DNA of 19,952 nucleotides from VGWB01 sp964480945 (GCA_964480945.1 CAYZRX010000073.1:1-19952); one strand, 5' to 3'; counted from the stretch's first letter, positions 1 through 7,422 are shown. Numbers and translations: made by a program. Notes: generated from the sequence alone by a model not told the origin.

Positions 1-1
1 T

Positions 2-55
2 GCAGGAACGCTCTCATCCACCACCAGGACTGTTACTCTTACTCTGACAAACTAA
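2..55 (+). CDS. 3' end of a small secreted beta-rich protein (partial, paralog of downstream genes)
   Basis: Only the last 17 codons are in the window, reading AGTLSSTTRTVTLTLTN followed by TAA at 53-55. The ending has the same shape as the C-termini of the next genes (HTITFTVSTQ, HTVTYTILAQ, RVITLTVTE), an alternating hydrophobic/Thr strand just before the stop. I therefore read it as the end of another member of the same small secreted family, placed first in the cassette. The gene body lies outside the window, so its length and signal peptide cannot be judged. The assignment rests on a short stretch and on position. Confidence 0.6.
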   Translation, partial: AGTLSSTTRTVTLTLTN

Positions 56-73
56 TTCCAACGGAGGAAGCGT

Positions 74-105
74 CCGCGGCTGGTTTCGGGAGTGACCGGC
101 CGCGG
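74..105 (+). promoter_or_regulatory. GC-rich intergenic stem-loop between two subunit genes
   Basis: Arms CCGCGGCTGGT (74-84) and ACCGGCCGCGG (95-105) form an 11-bp RNA stem with one G-U wobble and a 10-nt loop. It sits 19 nt after one stop codon and 30 nt before the next start. No T-run follows, so it does not look like an intrinsic terminator. A stable hairpin between co-transcribed subunit genes can act as a processing or mRNA-stability element that sets relative protein amounts; that role is an inference here. Confidence 0.5.
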
Positions 106-134
106 GCACTGGATCGGAAACAAGGTCTCTGACG

Positions 135-644
135 ATGAAACGAGCAATCAGACATATGACCAAGAGATGCTGGGGGATGATGTTGCTGAGCCTCCTGATT
201 GCGGCTCAGCTCCAGGCTCAGGAGACGAGCACGGAGCAGACCCTCACGCTGCAGGTTCTTGAAATCAACAAGATCGGCATCAACAAGAACGCAATCACCC
301 TCGTCATCGATCAGGCATCGCTTGAGACCGGCTTGCCATTGCCAGCAGTGAATGAAGAAGGAATGTTGGTGTGGATAACGAACGGCGACAACAAGAAGAT
401 CACCGTGGCGAGCAACAACCCGACGCCTCGTTATCTCGTCAAGATGGTGGCCCTCGAGGTCCCCACTGAGGCCGGAACCCCCGCCCCCGAGATTATTCTC
501 AGCGATAATACCACCAAAGACCTTGTCGTCGGAATCTCAAAGGCCTCGGCGCAATGCAAGATCAAGCTTACTGCTTCAGCCCAGATATCGGACGGGATCG
601 GCACCGAGACTCACATTATTACCTATACGATAACTGGAAGCTAA
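135..644 (+). CDS. small secreted beta-rich protein, putative fibre/coat subunit (paralog 1)
   Basis: 169 aa. A basic N-terminus and hydrophobic stretch end at LQA-Q, so signal peptidase I probably cuts after Ala28 and leaves Gln at +1. The mature part is about 140 residues of alternating beta-strand pattern. It shares a skeleton with the next two genes and with the gene at 6082: TLTLQV near the start, KITV in the middle, APEIILS, then CKIKLTASAQISDG and a final HIITYTITGS strand. One cysteine lies in the mature chain, so no internal disulfide is possible. The ATG at 135 has a weak AAGG at 122-125; an in-frame ATG at 156 is an alternative. The closing GxGTETHxITYTI pattern loosely recalls spore-coat-U/pilin-like subunits. 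With a chaperone and barrel protein downstream I infer a subunit role; no family is securely recognised. Confidence 0.75.
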   Translation: MKRAIRHMTKRCWGMMLLSLLIAAQLQAQETSTEQTLTLQVLEINKIGINKNAITLVIDQASLETGLPLPAVNEEGMLVWITNGDNKKITVASNNPTPRYLVKMVALEVPTEAGTPAPEIILSDNTTKDLVVGISKASAQCKIKLTASAQISDGIGTETHIITYTITGS

Positions 645-746
645 GGCCGCCCGTGAACAAATCCCGCCCCATCTTGAATATCAATTCCAATCGACCTATA
701 TTTCAGCCGTCGCTTTTCTTCTCGTAACCTTGGGGGATGTGCGCTC

Positions 747-1256
747 GTGATGCCAGGGAGTCCATATAAGAAGGCGCTGACGTTGGCACTTCTCACCCTG
801 TCGCTCTCCGTCTTCTGGCAAGCCGCATCTGCTCAAGTTTACGGATCCGATTTTCATACCGTCACCGTCACGGTAGCCACGATTACGGATATTCAGGTCA
901 GTTCTGGGAGCGTGAATCTCACCATCACCGGCGCGGGTGTGCCTGCCGGGCAGGATCAAATGACGGCCGTCGATCAGACCACGAACCTGCTTTGGGGTGT
1001 GAACAGCGCCAACAGGAAGGTCACGGTTAACACAAATCTGGTGGCGCCTCAGTTTACGCTTAAGGTCTTAGCGCTGAATCCTACTCAAGGCACGGCGGCT
1101 CCTGAGGTCACGCTCAGCACGACGGCGAACGATTTTCTTCTCAATATGGGTCGATCTACTGGGACATGCACATTGAAATTCACGGGGATCGCGATGGCAT
1201 CAGAGGGAACAGGGACCGATTCGCACACTATTACGTTCACAGTCTCGACCCAATAG
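747..1256 (+). CDS. small secreted beta-rich protein, putative fibre/coat subunit (paralog 2)
   Basis: 169 aa from GTG 747, or 168 aa from the adjacent ATG 750. A GGGGGA Shine-Dalgarno-like run at 732-737 serves either start. The signal peptide ends ASA-Q, cut after Ala29, with Gln at +1. The body follows the paralog pattern: FHTVTVTVATITDIQVSSG, KVTVN, FTLKVLALN, AAPEVTLS, CTLKFTGIAMASEGTGTDSHTITFTV. There is one mature cysteine, in the same position as in paralog 1 (the strand before the final SxGxGTxxH motif). It is separated from paralog 1 by about 100 nt with no visible terminator, so the two are probably co-transcribed. Function is inferred from the cassette; family similarity is by eye. 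Confidence 0.75.
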   Translation: MMPGSPYKKALTLALLTLSLSVFWQAASAQVYGSDFHTVTVTVATITDIQVSSGSVNLTITGAGVPAGQDQMTAVDQTTNLLWGVNSANRKVTVNTNLVAPQFTLKVLALNPTQGTAAPEVTLSTTANDFLLNMGRSTGTCTLKFTGIAMASEGTGTDSHTITFTVSTQ

Positions 1257-1269
1257 CCATCAAGACTTC

Positions 1270-1776
1270 ATGTATGACGGCGAACCATTCAAGCCGAGGG
1301 TTGCATTGCATCATTTGAAGAGATATATTCTTATTGGCGTTCTGCTTGTTGCCGCCGCAGGAGTCCTACCGACGGTGGAAGCACAAGAGATTAGTACGTT
1401 AGGTGGCAATCCGACTTTGAACATTACAACCGGAACAGCGGGTTCAGAACCGATCCCGGTTGTGAACACCTCGGTCACACTCTCGTATAACAAGCAAAAG
1501 GCTGTGAGCAAGATTACGGTGCAGACTTCCTGCATTGGTCAGAGGTTTACACTCAAAGTGCTCGCAACCGGCGTCTCGGGAGGGGTAGCAGCACCAGAGG
1601 TCACTTTGATCAATGGGATGCCGGCCACGGATTTCATAAGGGACATTGCGACTACAGGCCCCAAAAATAGGTCAGCCACTTTGCAATACACCGCCTCCGC
1701 AACCTTTTCCCAAGGCAACAGTGCGGACCTCGGCAATGACGTTCACACCGTCACCTATACCATACTAGCGCAATAG
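1270..1776 (+). CDS. small secreted beta-rich protein, putative fibre/coat subunit (paralog 3)
   Basis: 168 aa from ATG 1270, which has no ribosome-binding site. An in-frame TTG at 1306 has GAGGG at 1296-1300 with 5-nt spacing and would give a more typical signal peptide, so the true start may be 1306. The signal sequence ends VEA-Q, cut after Ala38. The mature part again carries KITVQTS, RFTLKVLA, AAPEVTL, TLQYTASATFSQG and HTVTYTILAQ. It differs in having a short insertion before the last strand (SADLGND), and its single cysteine lies earlier (TSCIG). It starts 13 nt after the previous stop and ends 7 nt before the chaperone gene, so operon membership is clear. Confidence 0.72.
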   Translation: MYDGEPFKPRVALHHLKRYILIGVLLVAAAGVLPTVEAQEISTLGGNPTLNITTGTAGSEPIPVVNTSVTLSYNKQKAVSKITVQTSCIGQRFTLKVLATGVSGGVAAPEVTLINGMPATDFIRDIATTGPKNRSATLQYTASATFSQGNSADLGNDVHTVTYTILAQ

Positions 1777-1783
1777 GATTTCC

Positions 1784-2599
1784 ATGCGAAAGCACCTCCC
1801 CTTGCTCACTGCTGTACTCTTGCTATCGCCCCTCTGTTTGCATGCCCAGGTTTCAGTCATTGGAGAGCTCAGCCGGGACAAGGATGCGAAGCCGGGAGAA
1901 CACTATGAAGGGGTGATAACACTCCGGAACGACACGAACGAGCCGCAGGAAGCGAAGGTCTACCAAACCGATTACATGTTCTATCGTGACGGGACGAACA
2001 ACTATGCAGATCCTGGGACGCTGCCGCGCTCGAACGCCAAGTGGATCACCTTCAGCCCGTCCTACCTCGTGGTGCCGCCGCAGGCAACCGTCACCATCAA
2101 CTATGCTGTGACAGTGCCTCCGGACACGCCGGAGATGAAGCTCGAAGGGTCGTATTGGAGCATGTTGATGGTGGAGGGTATTCAGAAAGGATCGGTGGAG
2201 TCAGCTCTCCCGCGGGATCCCAAGAAAACGCAAATGGGCATCCGCCAGACCGTTCGGTACGGGATACAGATTGCCACTCACATTGCCGGCACGGGTGCCA
2301 TCAAGGTAGATTTCCTCGACGCGAGACTAATCTCAAAGGACGGGAAGCGGTACCTGCAGGTGGACCTCGAGAATGCCGGCGACCTCTTTATGAGGCCCGA
2401 GGTTTATGTTGAACTCTTCGATGAGACAGGCGCATCGCAAGGGAAATTTCCGGGTGTGCGCTTTCGTATGTACCCGGGCACGTCCGTGCGACAGATGATT
2501 GAGCTCAATAAGGACTTGAAAGGCACCTACAAAGCGCTGGTTGTTGTTGATGCGGGCGGTGATAACGTCTATGCGGCAGACTACACATTGAAGTTCTGA
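1784..2599 (+). CDS. periplasmic PapD/DUF916-like chaperone
   Basis: 271 aa with a signal peptide cut after HA21, leaving Gln22. Residues about 25-140 form an Ig-like strand pattern: PGEHYEGVITLRNDTNEPQEAKVYQTDY, then WITFSPSYLVVPPQATVTINY from W87, then VPPDTPEMKLEGSYWSMLMVEG. A 'W-x-x-x-P-x-x-x-x-x-P-x-x-x-x-x-x-Y/F' stretch followed by 'VP...L.GSYW' is typical of PapD-type pilus chaperones and DUF916/WxL-binding Ig folds. A second beta-domain follows (about 150-271), beginning with an RQTVRYGIQIATHI strand. AGGA at 1775-1778 sits before ATG 1784. The neighbours are small secreted paralogs upstream and a barrel protein 11 nt downstream, the usual gene order of chaperone-usher systems. The fold class is fairly secure; the chaperone role is inferred from context. 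Confidence 0.65.
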   Translation: MRKHLPLLTAVLLLSPLCLHAQVSVIGELSRDKDAKPGEHYEGVITLRNDTNEPQEAKVYQTDYMFYRDGTNNYADPGTLPRSNAKWITFSPSYLVVPPQATVTINYAVTVPPDTPEMKLEGSYWSMLMVEGIQKGSVESALPRDPKKTQMGIRQTVRYGIQIATHIAGTGAIKVDFLDARLISKDGKRYLQVDLENAGDLFMRPEVYVELFDETGASQGKFPGVRFRMYPGTSVRQMIELNKDLKGTYKALVVVDAGGDNVYAADYTLKF

Positions 2600-2610
2600 C
2601 GCTCACGACT

Positions 2611-5600
2611 GTGAATTTGTCACTGAAGATACATCCGGTCTCCCAGAACCGGATATTTTTTTTTATCCTCGCGGGCGCGCTTTCGTTGTTCGGCACGGCG
2701 AAAGCCTTTCAGCAAGCAGGCTTTGAGGTAACGCCTGCTGCTGCGTCGCGCGCAGAGACGCTGCCCGGCAAGATCCTCACCGTCAGCTTCAAAGTCTCGA
2801 ACAATTCTTCCTCCCCGCTCAAACTGGAGCCGACAACCGTGCTGCCCGTCGGCTGGAGGGCTTTCCGCAAAGAATCTCAGTTTGAGCTCGCCTCCGGCGT
2901 CGTCGATATTCGACTCGTGAGCTTCTCCATCCCGGGCGAAACTCCTGCTGGCGAGTACCAAGTCCGCTACGTTGTCAAAGATGTCGCGTCCCCCGGCGCC
3001 GCGAAGGAAGCATCGATCACCGTCGTCGTTTCGCCCGTTCGTCAGCTGGAGCTGAAAACTCTGGAATCGCCCCGCTACGTTCTCGCGGGTGAGCGCTACA
3101 CGTCGGTCTTTCTGCTCTCGAACAAGGGCAACGTTTCAGGCAGGATCCGATTGAACGCAAGGAGCAGCGGCAACTTCACTGTCCGCCTGGACTCGAACTT
3201 CGTCAACCTGCAGCCCAGTGAGTCGCGCCAAGTGACGGCGACGGTTCAAACGGAAGTGAGCGTGATTCAACGAATGGCGGATGTACTGGAGGTCGTCGCT
3301 GCTCGCGTTGAGGACGCTCAGGCGACGGCTCGTGCAACAAGCTCGGTGGAAGTGGTCCCGCGGGTTTCAGGCGTTGAGGAGCGGTTCTTCCAGTTTCCGC
3401 TTCAAGTGAACCTGCGCGCGGCCGGAGAGAATGGAGCGAGAGGCGGACAGGTTGAGATCGCGGGGACGGGTTCTCTCGGCGAAGGACGACGGGATCGACT
3501 GGAGCTTCTGATCCGCACCCCTGACATCCAGCCCCGCTCGATTCTCGGTCAGCGGGACGAGTACCGGATCGACTACAAGAGCGAGGCCTACGAAGTGTAC
3601 GCCGGTGACAAGAACTACGCGCTGACGCCATTGACGGAATTCAACCGTTACGCATTTGGGGCGGGTGGCCGAGCAACGTTCTCCCGATTGACGGTCGGTG
3701 GATTCTATAACGAAACGCGTTTCCTGCTCCCGCTCCAGAGAGAGCAGGCCGGGTGGCTCGGCTATCGGGTCGCCGAAGGCTCGGAGGTCGGCCTCAACTA
3801 CATGAGGAGATTGGATTCGACGAAGAGCGACATCGTCTCCCTGCGAAGTCTCATCCGCCCCTTTCAGAATGCTGAGGTCGATCTCGAGTACGGACGCTCG
3901 TCGGCGGAGAACTACAACGACCAGGCCTATGCAGGGCGGGTGACGGGAAGAGAGCGATGGATCTCCTACGAAGCCAGGTACGTCTGGGCCGGCTCGAAGT
4001 ATGCCGGCTATTACAGGGATCTGAATTTCCAGACGGCTAATCTCACCTTCATGCCGTGGGGTGATTTCAGAGTGGAGGGATACTTTCGGAATGAAGAGAG
4101 AAATCTTGCGCGCGATACGAGCCTCTTCGTGGCCCCGAGAGATCGGTACTACCAGGTCGGGGCAGGTTATTCCGATCTCCTTGCCGTTTACTATCGCGTG
4201 AACGAGCAGACTGATCTCCTGCCGATTCCCAAGTACTCGCGCAGGGATGAAGCAGTTCAGCTGAGGACGGGTCACAATTTCGCCGACTTCGGTTTTGTCG
4301 CGAACGCCGATCTTGGGGCGGCTCATGACAAGCTTCTGGCGAAGAACTATCCGTTTCAACGGTACACGCTCTCCACCAGCTTCAGGCCGGCATCGTGGCA
4401 AAGCTACAGCGTCTCGGTTGAGTACGCGAAAGAGCAGAACATTTACACCGATGAGAAACTGCGGCGGCTCTCCGGGAGCCTGAGCGCCTCGATCTTTCTG
4501 GGCGCGAAAACCCAGCTTCTCTTCACCGCCTACGGAAGTCGCGCTCCAGATTCAATCCAGCAGACGTACTATCTAATGGATTTGACTCTCGAGCATACGT
4601 TCCCTTGGGGTCACAAGCTCACGGTGCGCGGCCGCCAGAGTGAGTTCACACCATCCTTCAACGCGAAGGATGCGGCCTATCTCTTTGAATACTCAATCCC
4701 CATCGGGGTCCCTCTCGCCCGCATCAAGACGAGCGGTGAGCTTCGCGGAGAGGTGATGGATCTTGAAACGAAGACGGGGCTACCGAACGTGCTGGTCTAT
4801 GCCAACGGCGTCACGGCGGTCACCGACCGCAACGGTGAATTCATTTTCCCTTCCTTGAGGCCGGGTCCATACTACATCCAGCTCGATATGGTGAAAATCG
4901 GTCTGAATCGTGTTTCGTCTCAGCCGATGCCGCGTGAGATCACCATCAAAGGCGGCGAAGCCGATCGCCTTGACATGGGAGTGATCCGTGCGGCGACGCT
5001 TTCAGGCACAGTGTTACTCTACGCTTCGAAGGATTCTTTGCAGGTGGATACGACGAGTTCTCCCCTTGTGGAACTGGGGGGGCACGCGAACGTCGTGCTC
5101 GAGCTTTCAAATGCAGTCGAAGCGCAGCGCCGCATCTCGGACAATCGCGGCCGCTTCAGCTTCGTGGGGATGCGGCCCGGGCAATGGACCCTCCGCGTGA
5201 TTGACGGGAATCTTCCCGCAAACTATTATATTGACAAGGAAAGTCTTGACGTCGATCTCCCGCCGGGCGGCGAGCAGGACGTGACCTTGAAAGTGCTCCC
5301 AAGAAAGCGTCGCATTCAAGTCATTACCACCGGCAAGACCCTCGTCGAGACGCAGCCCGCTGAGCGTAAGCCCGCTGAGCGAAGGCAGGTGGAACAACCT
5401 CGACCGACGCCAGTACCCAAGCCGGCGGAGATACGTAAGCCTGAGCAGAGGCAAATCCAGCCACCATTCGCTGTTGGTCAGCCAGGTCCTCTTGTCGTGC
5501 ATTATCCCAACCGTGAGGCATACACGATCCAAATGTCCTCGTGGGAGACAGAAGGCAAAGCGTGGCAGGAGGCAAGGAGATTGGAGAACGCGACAGGCTA

Positions 5601-5724
5601 CTACACGTTTGTGCGGAAAATCGATCTGCCCGAACTCGGAGTTCATTTCAGGGTCTACGTCGGTTACTTCGAGACAAGAGCGCTCGCCGATTCGGCAGCT
5701 GAAGAACTCAGACAGAACAGGTGA
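2611..5724 (+). CDS. usher-like outer-membrane barrel protein with C-terminal SPOR domain
   Basis: 1037 aa from GTG 2611, 11 nt after the chaperone stop; no clear ribosome-binding site, so translational coupling is plausible. Signal peptide about 1-32 (GTAKA). Residues 36-245 hold two NEW3/Ig-like domains. Residues about 255-705 are a long run of amphipathic strands rich in Tyr, Arg and Gly (YRIDYKSEAYEVYAGDKNY, AYGSRAPDS, YLFEYSIPIG), as in an outer-membrane beta-barrel. Residues 710-795 are a carboxypeptidase-regulatory-like fold (TGLPNVLVYANG, VTDRNGEFIFPSLRPGPYYI), followed by a second such domain (798-890). A Pro/Lys/Arg/Gln-rich linker spans about 895-965. Residues 969-1037 match SPOR (AYTIQMSSW, FRVYVGYFETRALADSAAEEL). 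SPOR domains bind denuded peptidoglycan glycans. Synteny suggests export or docking of the small subunits, but no classical PapC/FimD plug is evident. A large porin-like protein is the alternative. Confidence 0.6.
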   Translation: MNLSLKIHPVSQNRIFFFILAGALSLFGTAKAFQQAGFEVTPAAASRAETLPGKILTVSFKVSNNSSSPLKLEPTTVLPVGWRAFRKESQFELASGVVDIRLVSFSIPGETPAGEYQVRYVVKDVASPGAAKEASITVVVSPVRQLELKTLESPRYVLAGERYTSVFLLSNKGNVSGRIRLNARSSGNFTVRLDSNFVNLQPSESRQVTATVQTEVSVIQRMADVLEVVAARVEDAQATARATSSVEVVPRVSGVEERFFQFPLQVNLRAAGENGARGGQVEIAGTGSLGEGRRDRLELLIRTPDIQPRSILGQRDEYRIDYKSEAYEVYAGDKNYALTPLTEFNRYAFGAGGRATFSRLTVGGFYNETRFLLPLQREQAGWLGYRVAEGSEVGLNYMRRLDSTKSDIVSLRSLIRPFQNAEVDLEYGRSSAENYNDQAYAGRVTGRERWISYEARYVWAGSKYAGYYRDLNFQTANLTFMPWGDFRVEGYFRNEERNLARDTSLFVAPRDRYYQVGAGYSDLLAVYYRVNEQTDLLPIPKYSRRDEAVQLRTGHNFADFGFVANADLGAAHDKLLAKNYPFQRYTLSTSFRPASWQSYSVSVEYAKEQNIYTDEKLRRLSGSLSASIFLGAKTQLLFTAYGSRAPDSIQQTYYLMDLTLEHTFPWGHKLTVRGRQSEFTPSFNAKDAAYLFEYSIPIGVPLARIKTSGELRGEVMDLETKTGLPNVLVYANGVTAVTDRNGEFIFPSLRPGPYYIQLDMVKIGLNRVSSQPMPREITIKGGEADRLDMGVIRAATLSGTVLLYASKDSLQVDTTSSPLVELGGHANVVLELSNAVEAQRRISDNRGRFSFVGMRPGQWTLRVIDGNLPANYYIDKESLDVDLPPGGEQDVTLKVLPRKRRIQVITTGKTLVETQPAERKPAERRQVEQPRPTPVPKPAEIRKPEQRQIQPPFAVGQPGPLVVHYPNREAYTIQMSSWETEGKAWQEARRLENATGYYTFVRKIDLPELGVHFRVYVGYFETRALADSAAEELRQNR

Positions 5725-6081
5725 GTGGACCGTCACTCAGCCCTCTTTTTTCGAATCTTGGAGTCCGGCAGGAAGATCGTCACTTTGGCTGCTCGTGTCT
5801 CGTTTTGAGCCTCCCGACACGTCAAAAACGTTTCGAACTCCTCACTTCCTTTCCCCGTGTCCTCATCAAGCGTCCGCGCTTGCAGAAAGTTCAGATCCTA
5901 GCCGACAGAGCGAGAGAATTCGCAAGAAGTGCTTTTCCTCAACTTCCGTCGATCACGATGAGGATCGTCTCAAGATGGAAAACTTCGGACGTGGCAAGCT
6001 CTTTGTAGGTCGAGCCTTCGCAAGGGGAAAATCAACATTCTGTTGACATTGGTCATTTCTTTTTCTTTCTTCAAGTTAGCC
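5725..6081. other. intergenic region after the usher-like gene
   Basis: About 357 nt with no convincing gene. A 6-bp inverted repeat, CGTGTC (5794-5799) and GACACG (5816-5821), lies roughly 70 nt after the stop and is followed by TCAAAAACG rather than a T-run, so it is at best a weak terminator. The last 30 nt before the ATG at 6082 form a T/C-rich tract (6056-6072) without a Shine-Dalgarno sequence. A TTGACA at 6043-6048 resembles a -35 box, but I see no matching -10. Confidence 0.4.
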
Positions 6082-6570
6082 ATGGGGGCACGGGCCTACA
6101 ACCTTTTCCTGATTTCACTCCTTTTTCCACTTGCCGCGCTCGCGCAAGTCGGCAGCAGTGTGACTCAAATCCTGACGGTTGAAGTCAAGCCGATCACCAA
6201 AATTGCCGTGAGTGACAATCCAGGTTCGCTGATTGTTGTTGATCCGTCATCCGGATCGGATGTCACGGCCGTCAGCGATCACAGTACCAGCTACAGCATG
6301 CTGACGAACCTCGAGAACATGAAGATCGTCGCGTCGATCAGCGAGTCGATGCCGGCGGGAACCAAGTTGATGATGAAGCTGGAAAGCAGCAAGGGGATCA
6401 GCGACGGTCTGATTGATATTTCGCGCGCTGTGACTCCCGTGGATTTGGTCAGCGGTATCAGCCGCGGCAGCGACCTCAACCAAACGATTACGTACGCTTT
6501 TGCGGCTGACGTGAGCGCGCCGGAGATCGACTCCGCCTCTCGCGTCATAACGTTGACGGTCACAGAATAG
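6082..6570 (+). CDS. small secreted beta-rich protein, putative fibre/coat subunit (paralog 4)
   Basis: 162 aa from ATG 6082. A reading 13 codons longer from TTG 6043 would put a second hydrophobic stretch in front of a good signal peptide, so ATG 6082 is preferred. Cleavage is expected after ALA21, leaving Gln22. The mature chain follows the upstream paralogs: TQILTVEVKPITKIAVSD, AVSDHSTSYSMLTN, NMKIVAS, LMMKLES, DLVSGIS, TITYAFAADVS and a closing SRVITLTVTE strand. DLVSGIS in particular mirrors DLVVGIS of paralog 1. There is no cysteine in the mature chain. It lies downstream of the barrel gene after a gap, so it may be a differently expressed subunit such as a tip or minor component; that is speculation. 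The next gene begins directly at its stop. Confidence 0.72.
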   Translation: MGARAYNLFLISLLFPLAALAQVGSSVTQILTVEVKPITKIAVSDNPGSLIVVDPSSGSDVTAVSDHSTSYSMLTNLENMKIVASISESMPAGTKLMMKLESSKGISDGLIDISRAVTPVDLVSGISRGSDLNQTITYAFAADVSAPEIDSASRVITLTVTE

Positions 6571-7041
6571 GTGGCAGGACTTAGGATGAGAGCTCTCAAA
6601 TACACGCTTGCGTTCTGTGCTGTCTCCGCGTTGTCTGCAACGGCGCTGTTCGCTCAGCGGTCGAGCTCTGCAGTTCAGACGGTTACGTTTAGTGTGAAGA
6701 AAAGTCACGCTCTTTCCTCGCTCGCCGCTCAGCAATCGGTTGCCGAGGTGAGCCAGTACACCTCCGGCGGCAGCACGAATCTCTCTCCGGCGAGTTTGAA
6801 GGAGGACGATCCAATTGCCCTTCGGGGTGCTAAGGTTTCAATGAGCGAATCCCTCAACAGCGGCTCCAGTGTCGATGTACTTCTTGTCACTCCTTCCGCG
6901 CCCGAAGCCCGCAGCAGCGCGTCGACTTCGTCTTCCCGCAACCTCGTTCCGCGTCAAAGTGCCGGCTTGGATTCTTTGCCGTTCCAGAATCGTCCGATTC
7001 CTTCGTCCAGCGATCAGGTCGTGTTGACCATAACAGACTAA
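6571..7041 (+). CDS. small secreted Ser-rich protein, divergent member of the subunit family
   Basis: 156 aa from GTG 6571, abutting the previous stop codon; ATG 6586 is an in-frame alternative that leaves a compact signal peptide. Cleavage is expected after FA28, leaving Gln29. The first mature strand (AVQTVTFSVKKSHALSS) and the last (DQVVLTITD) match the family pattern, but the middle has lost the KITV/APEVTLS core and is Ser/Pro-rich, probably unstructured (APEARSSASTSSSRN, RPIPSSSDQ). Spacing shows translational coupling to paralog 4. It could be a specialised minor subunit or a decaying copy. No function is recognised beyond secretion and family-like ends. Confidence 0.62.
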   Translation: MAGLRMRALKYTLAFCAVSALSATALFAQRSSSAVQTVTFSVKKSHALSSLAAQQSVAEVSQYTSGGSTNLSPASLKEDDPIALRGAKVSMSESLNSGSSVDVLLVTPSAPEARSSASTSSSRNLVPRQSAGLDSLPFQNRPIPSSSDQVVLTITD

Positions 7042-7257
7042 TCGCCTTTCCTCACTTCACCCTCCGCACGTCTCCAGTTTTTTTCTTCTTGTTCTTCGTT
7101 CGCCTCCAAGCTCTGATCTAACGTTCTTCCGCGGCATTCCGTCGCTCGCCCGAGCGCGTCTCGCCGTCGGCTCCGCGACCCGTCCTCCATTTCCTCGCCA
7201 CTTTTTTGGACCGTGACTACTATTCGCTAAGGTTCTACCCTCCCGTCTCATTTTGTC

Positions 7258-7273
7258 TACGGTGTACACCGTA
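7258..7273. promoter_or_regulatory. perfect 16-bp palindrome, candidate operator
   Basis: TACGGTGTACACCGTA is a perfect dyad with no spacer, about 150 nt upstream of the first response regulator start. Its half-site TACGGTGT occurs again at 7306-7313, as the right arm of the next palindrome plus two bases. A repeated half-site in two palindromes suggests a dimeric DNA-binding protein; this is an inference from symmetry only. Confidence 0.5.
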
Positions 7274-7289
7274 AGCGCCTCCGTACGCT

Positions 7290-7311
7290 ACCGTATTTTT
7301 AGAAATACGGT
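7290..7311. promoter_or_regulatory. 9-bp inverted repeat (hairpin or operator)
   Basis: Arms ACCGTATTT (7290-7298) and AAATACGGT (7303-7311) are perfect inverted copies around a TTAG centre. The outer bases share the TACGGTGT/ACACCGTA half-site of the palindrome at 7258-7273, and the two dyads are about 32 nt apart from start to start, roughly three helical turns. It could also fold in RNA, but the tail TGTTCCTTCT is a poor terminator tract. I favour a protein-binding site. Confidence 0.45.
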
Positions 7312-7422
7312 GTTCCTTCTATAGTGCTTCTCCCCCTTTCTCGGGAATTTGTGGACAACCGAGTGGGGGGCCACTTCGATTCAACATCCCTTTGCACATC
7401 CACCTTTCATGAAGAGGTTCAC

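Larger units (their letters stand above)
7042..7422. other. pyrimidine-rich intergenic region upstream of the response regulators
   Basis: About 380 nt without a supported gene. From 7045 to about 7200 the + strand is strongly C/T-biased, with T-runs at 7077-7084 and 7202-7207. A tight inverted repeat CGCTCG/CGAGCG lies at 7143-7156. Two much stronger palindromes follow near 7258-7311 (separate entries). TATAGT at 7320-7325 could be a -10 element, but no good -35 is visible. This is the likely promoter/operator region of the two response regulator genes and may also contain the end of the upstream transcript. Confidence 0.45.

Noticed and set aside
3367..4401. 344-codon open frame on the - strand opposite the barrel gene
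   Set aside because: It lies wholly inside the well-supported 1037-aa gene, has no family-like features or signal, and is the expected antisense shadow of GC-rich coding DNA.
5721..6046. Open frames overlapping the end of the barrel gene and the following gap
   Set aside because: The products are basic and low in structure, with no SD and no homology-like motifs; composition looks non-coding.
6043..6081. TTG start at 6043 and a TTGACA -35 box
   Set aside because: The TTG adds a hydrophobic stretch before a complete signal peptide, and no -10 element is found at a suitable distance.
7324..7422. Longer start for the first response regulator (157 aa)
   Set aside because: The extra 33 residues are not receiver sequence, while ATG 7423 has an SD and begins exactly at the first receiver strand.
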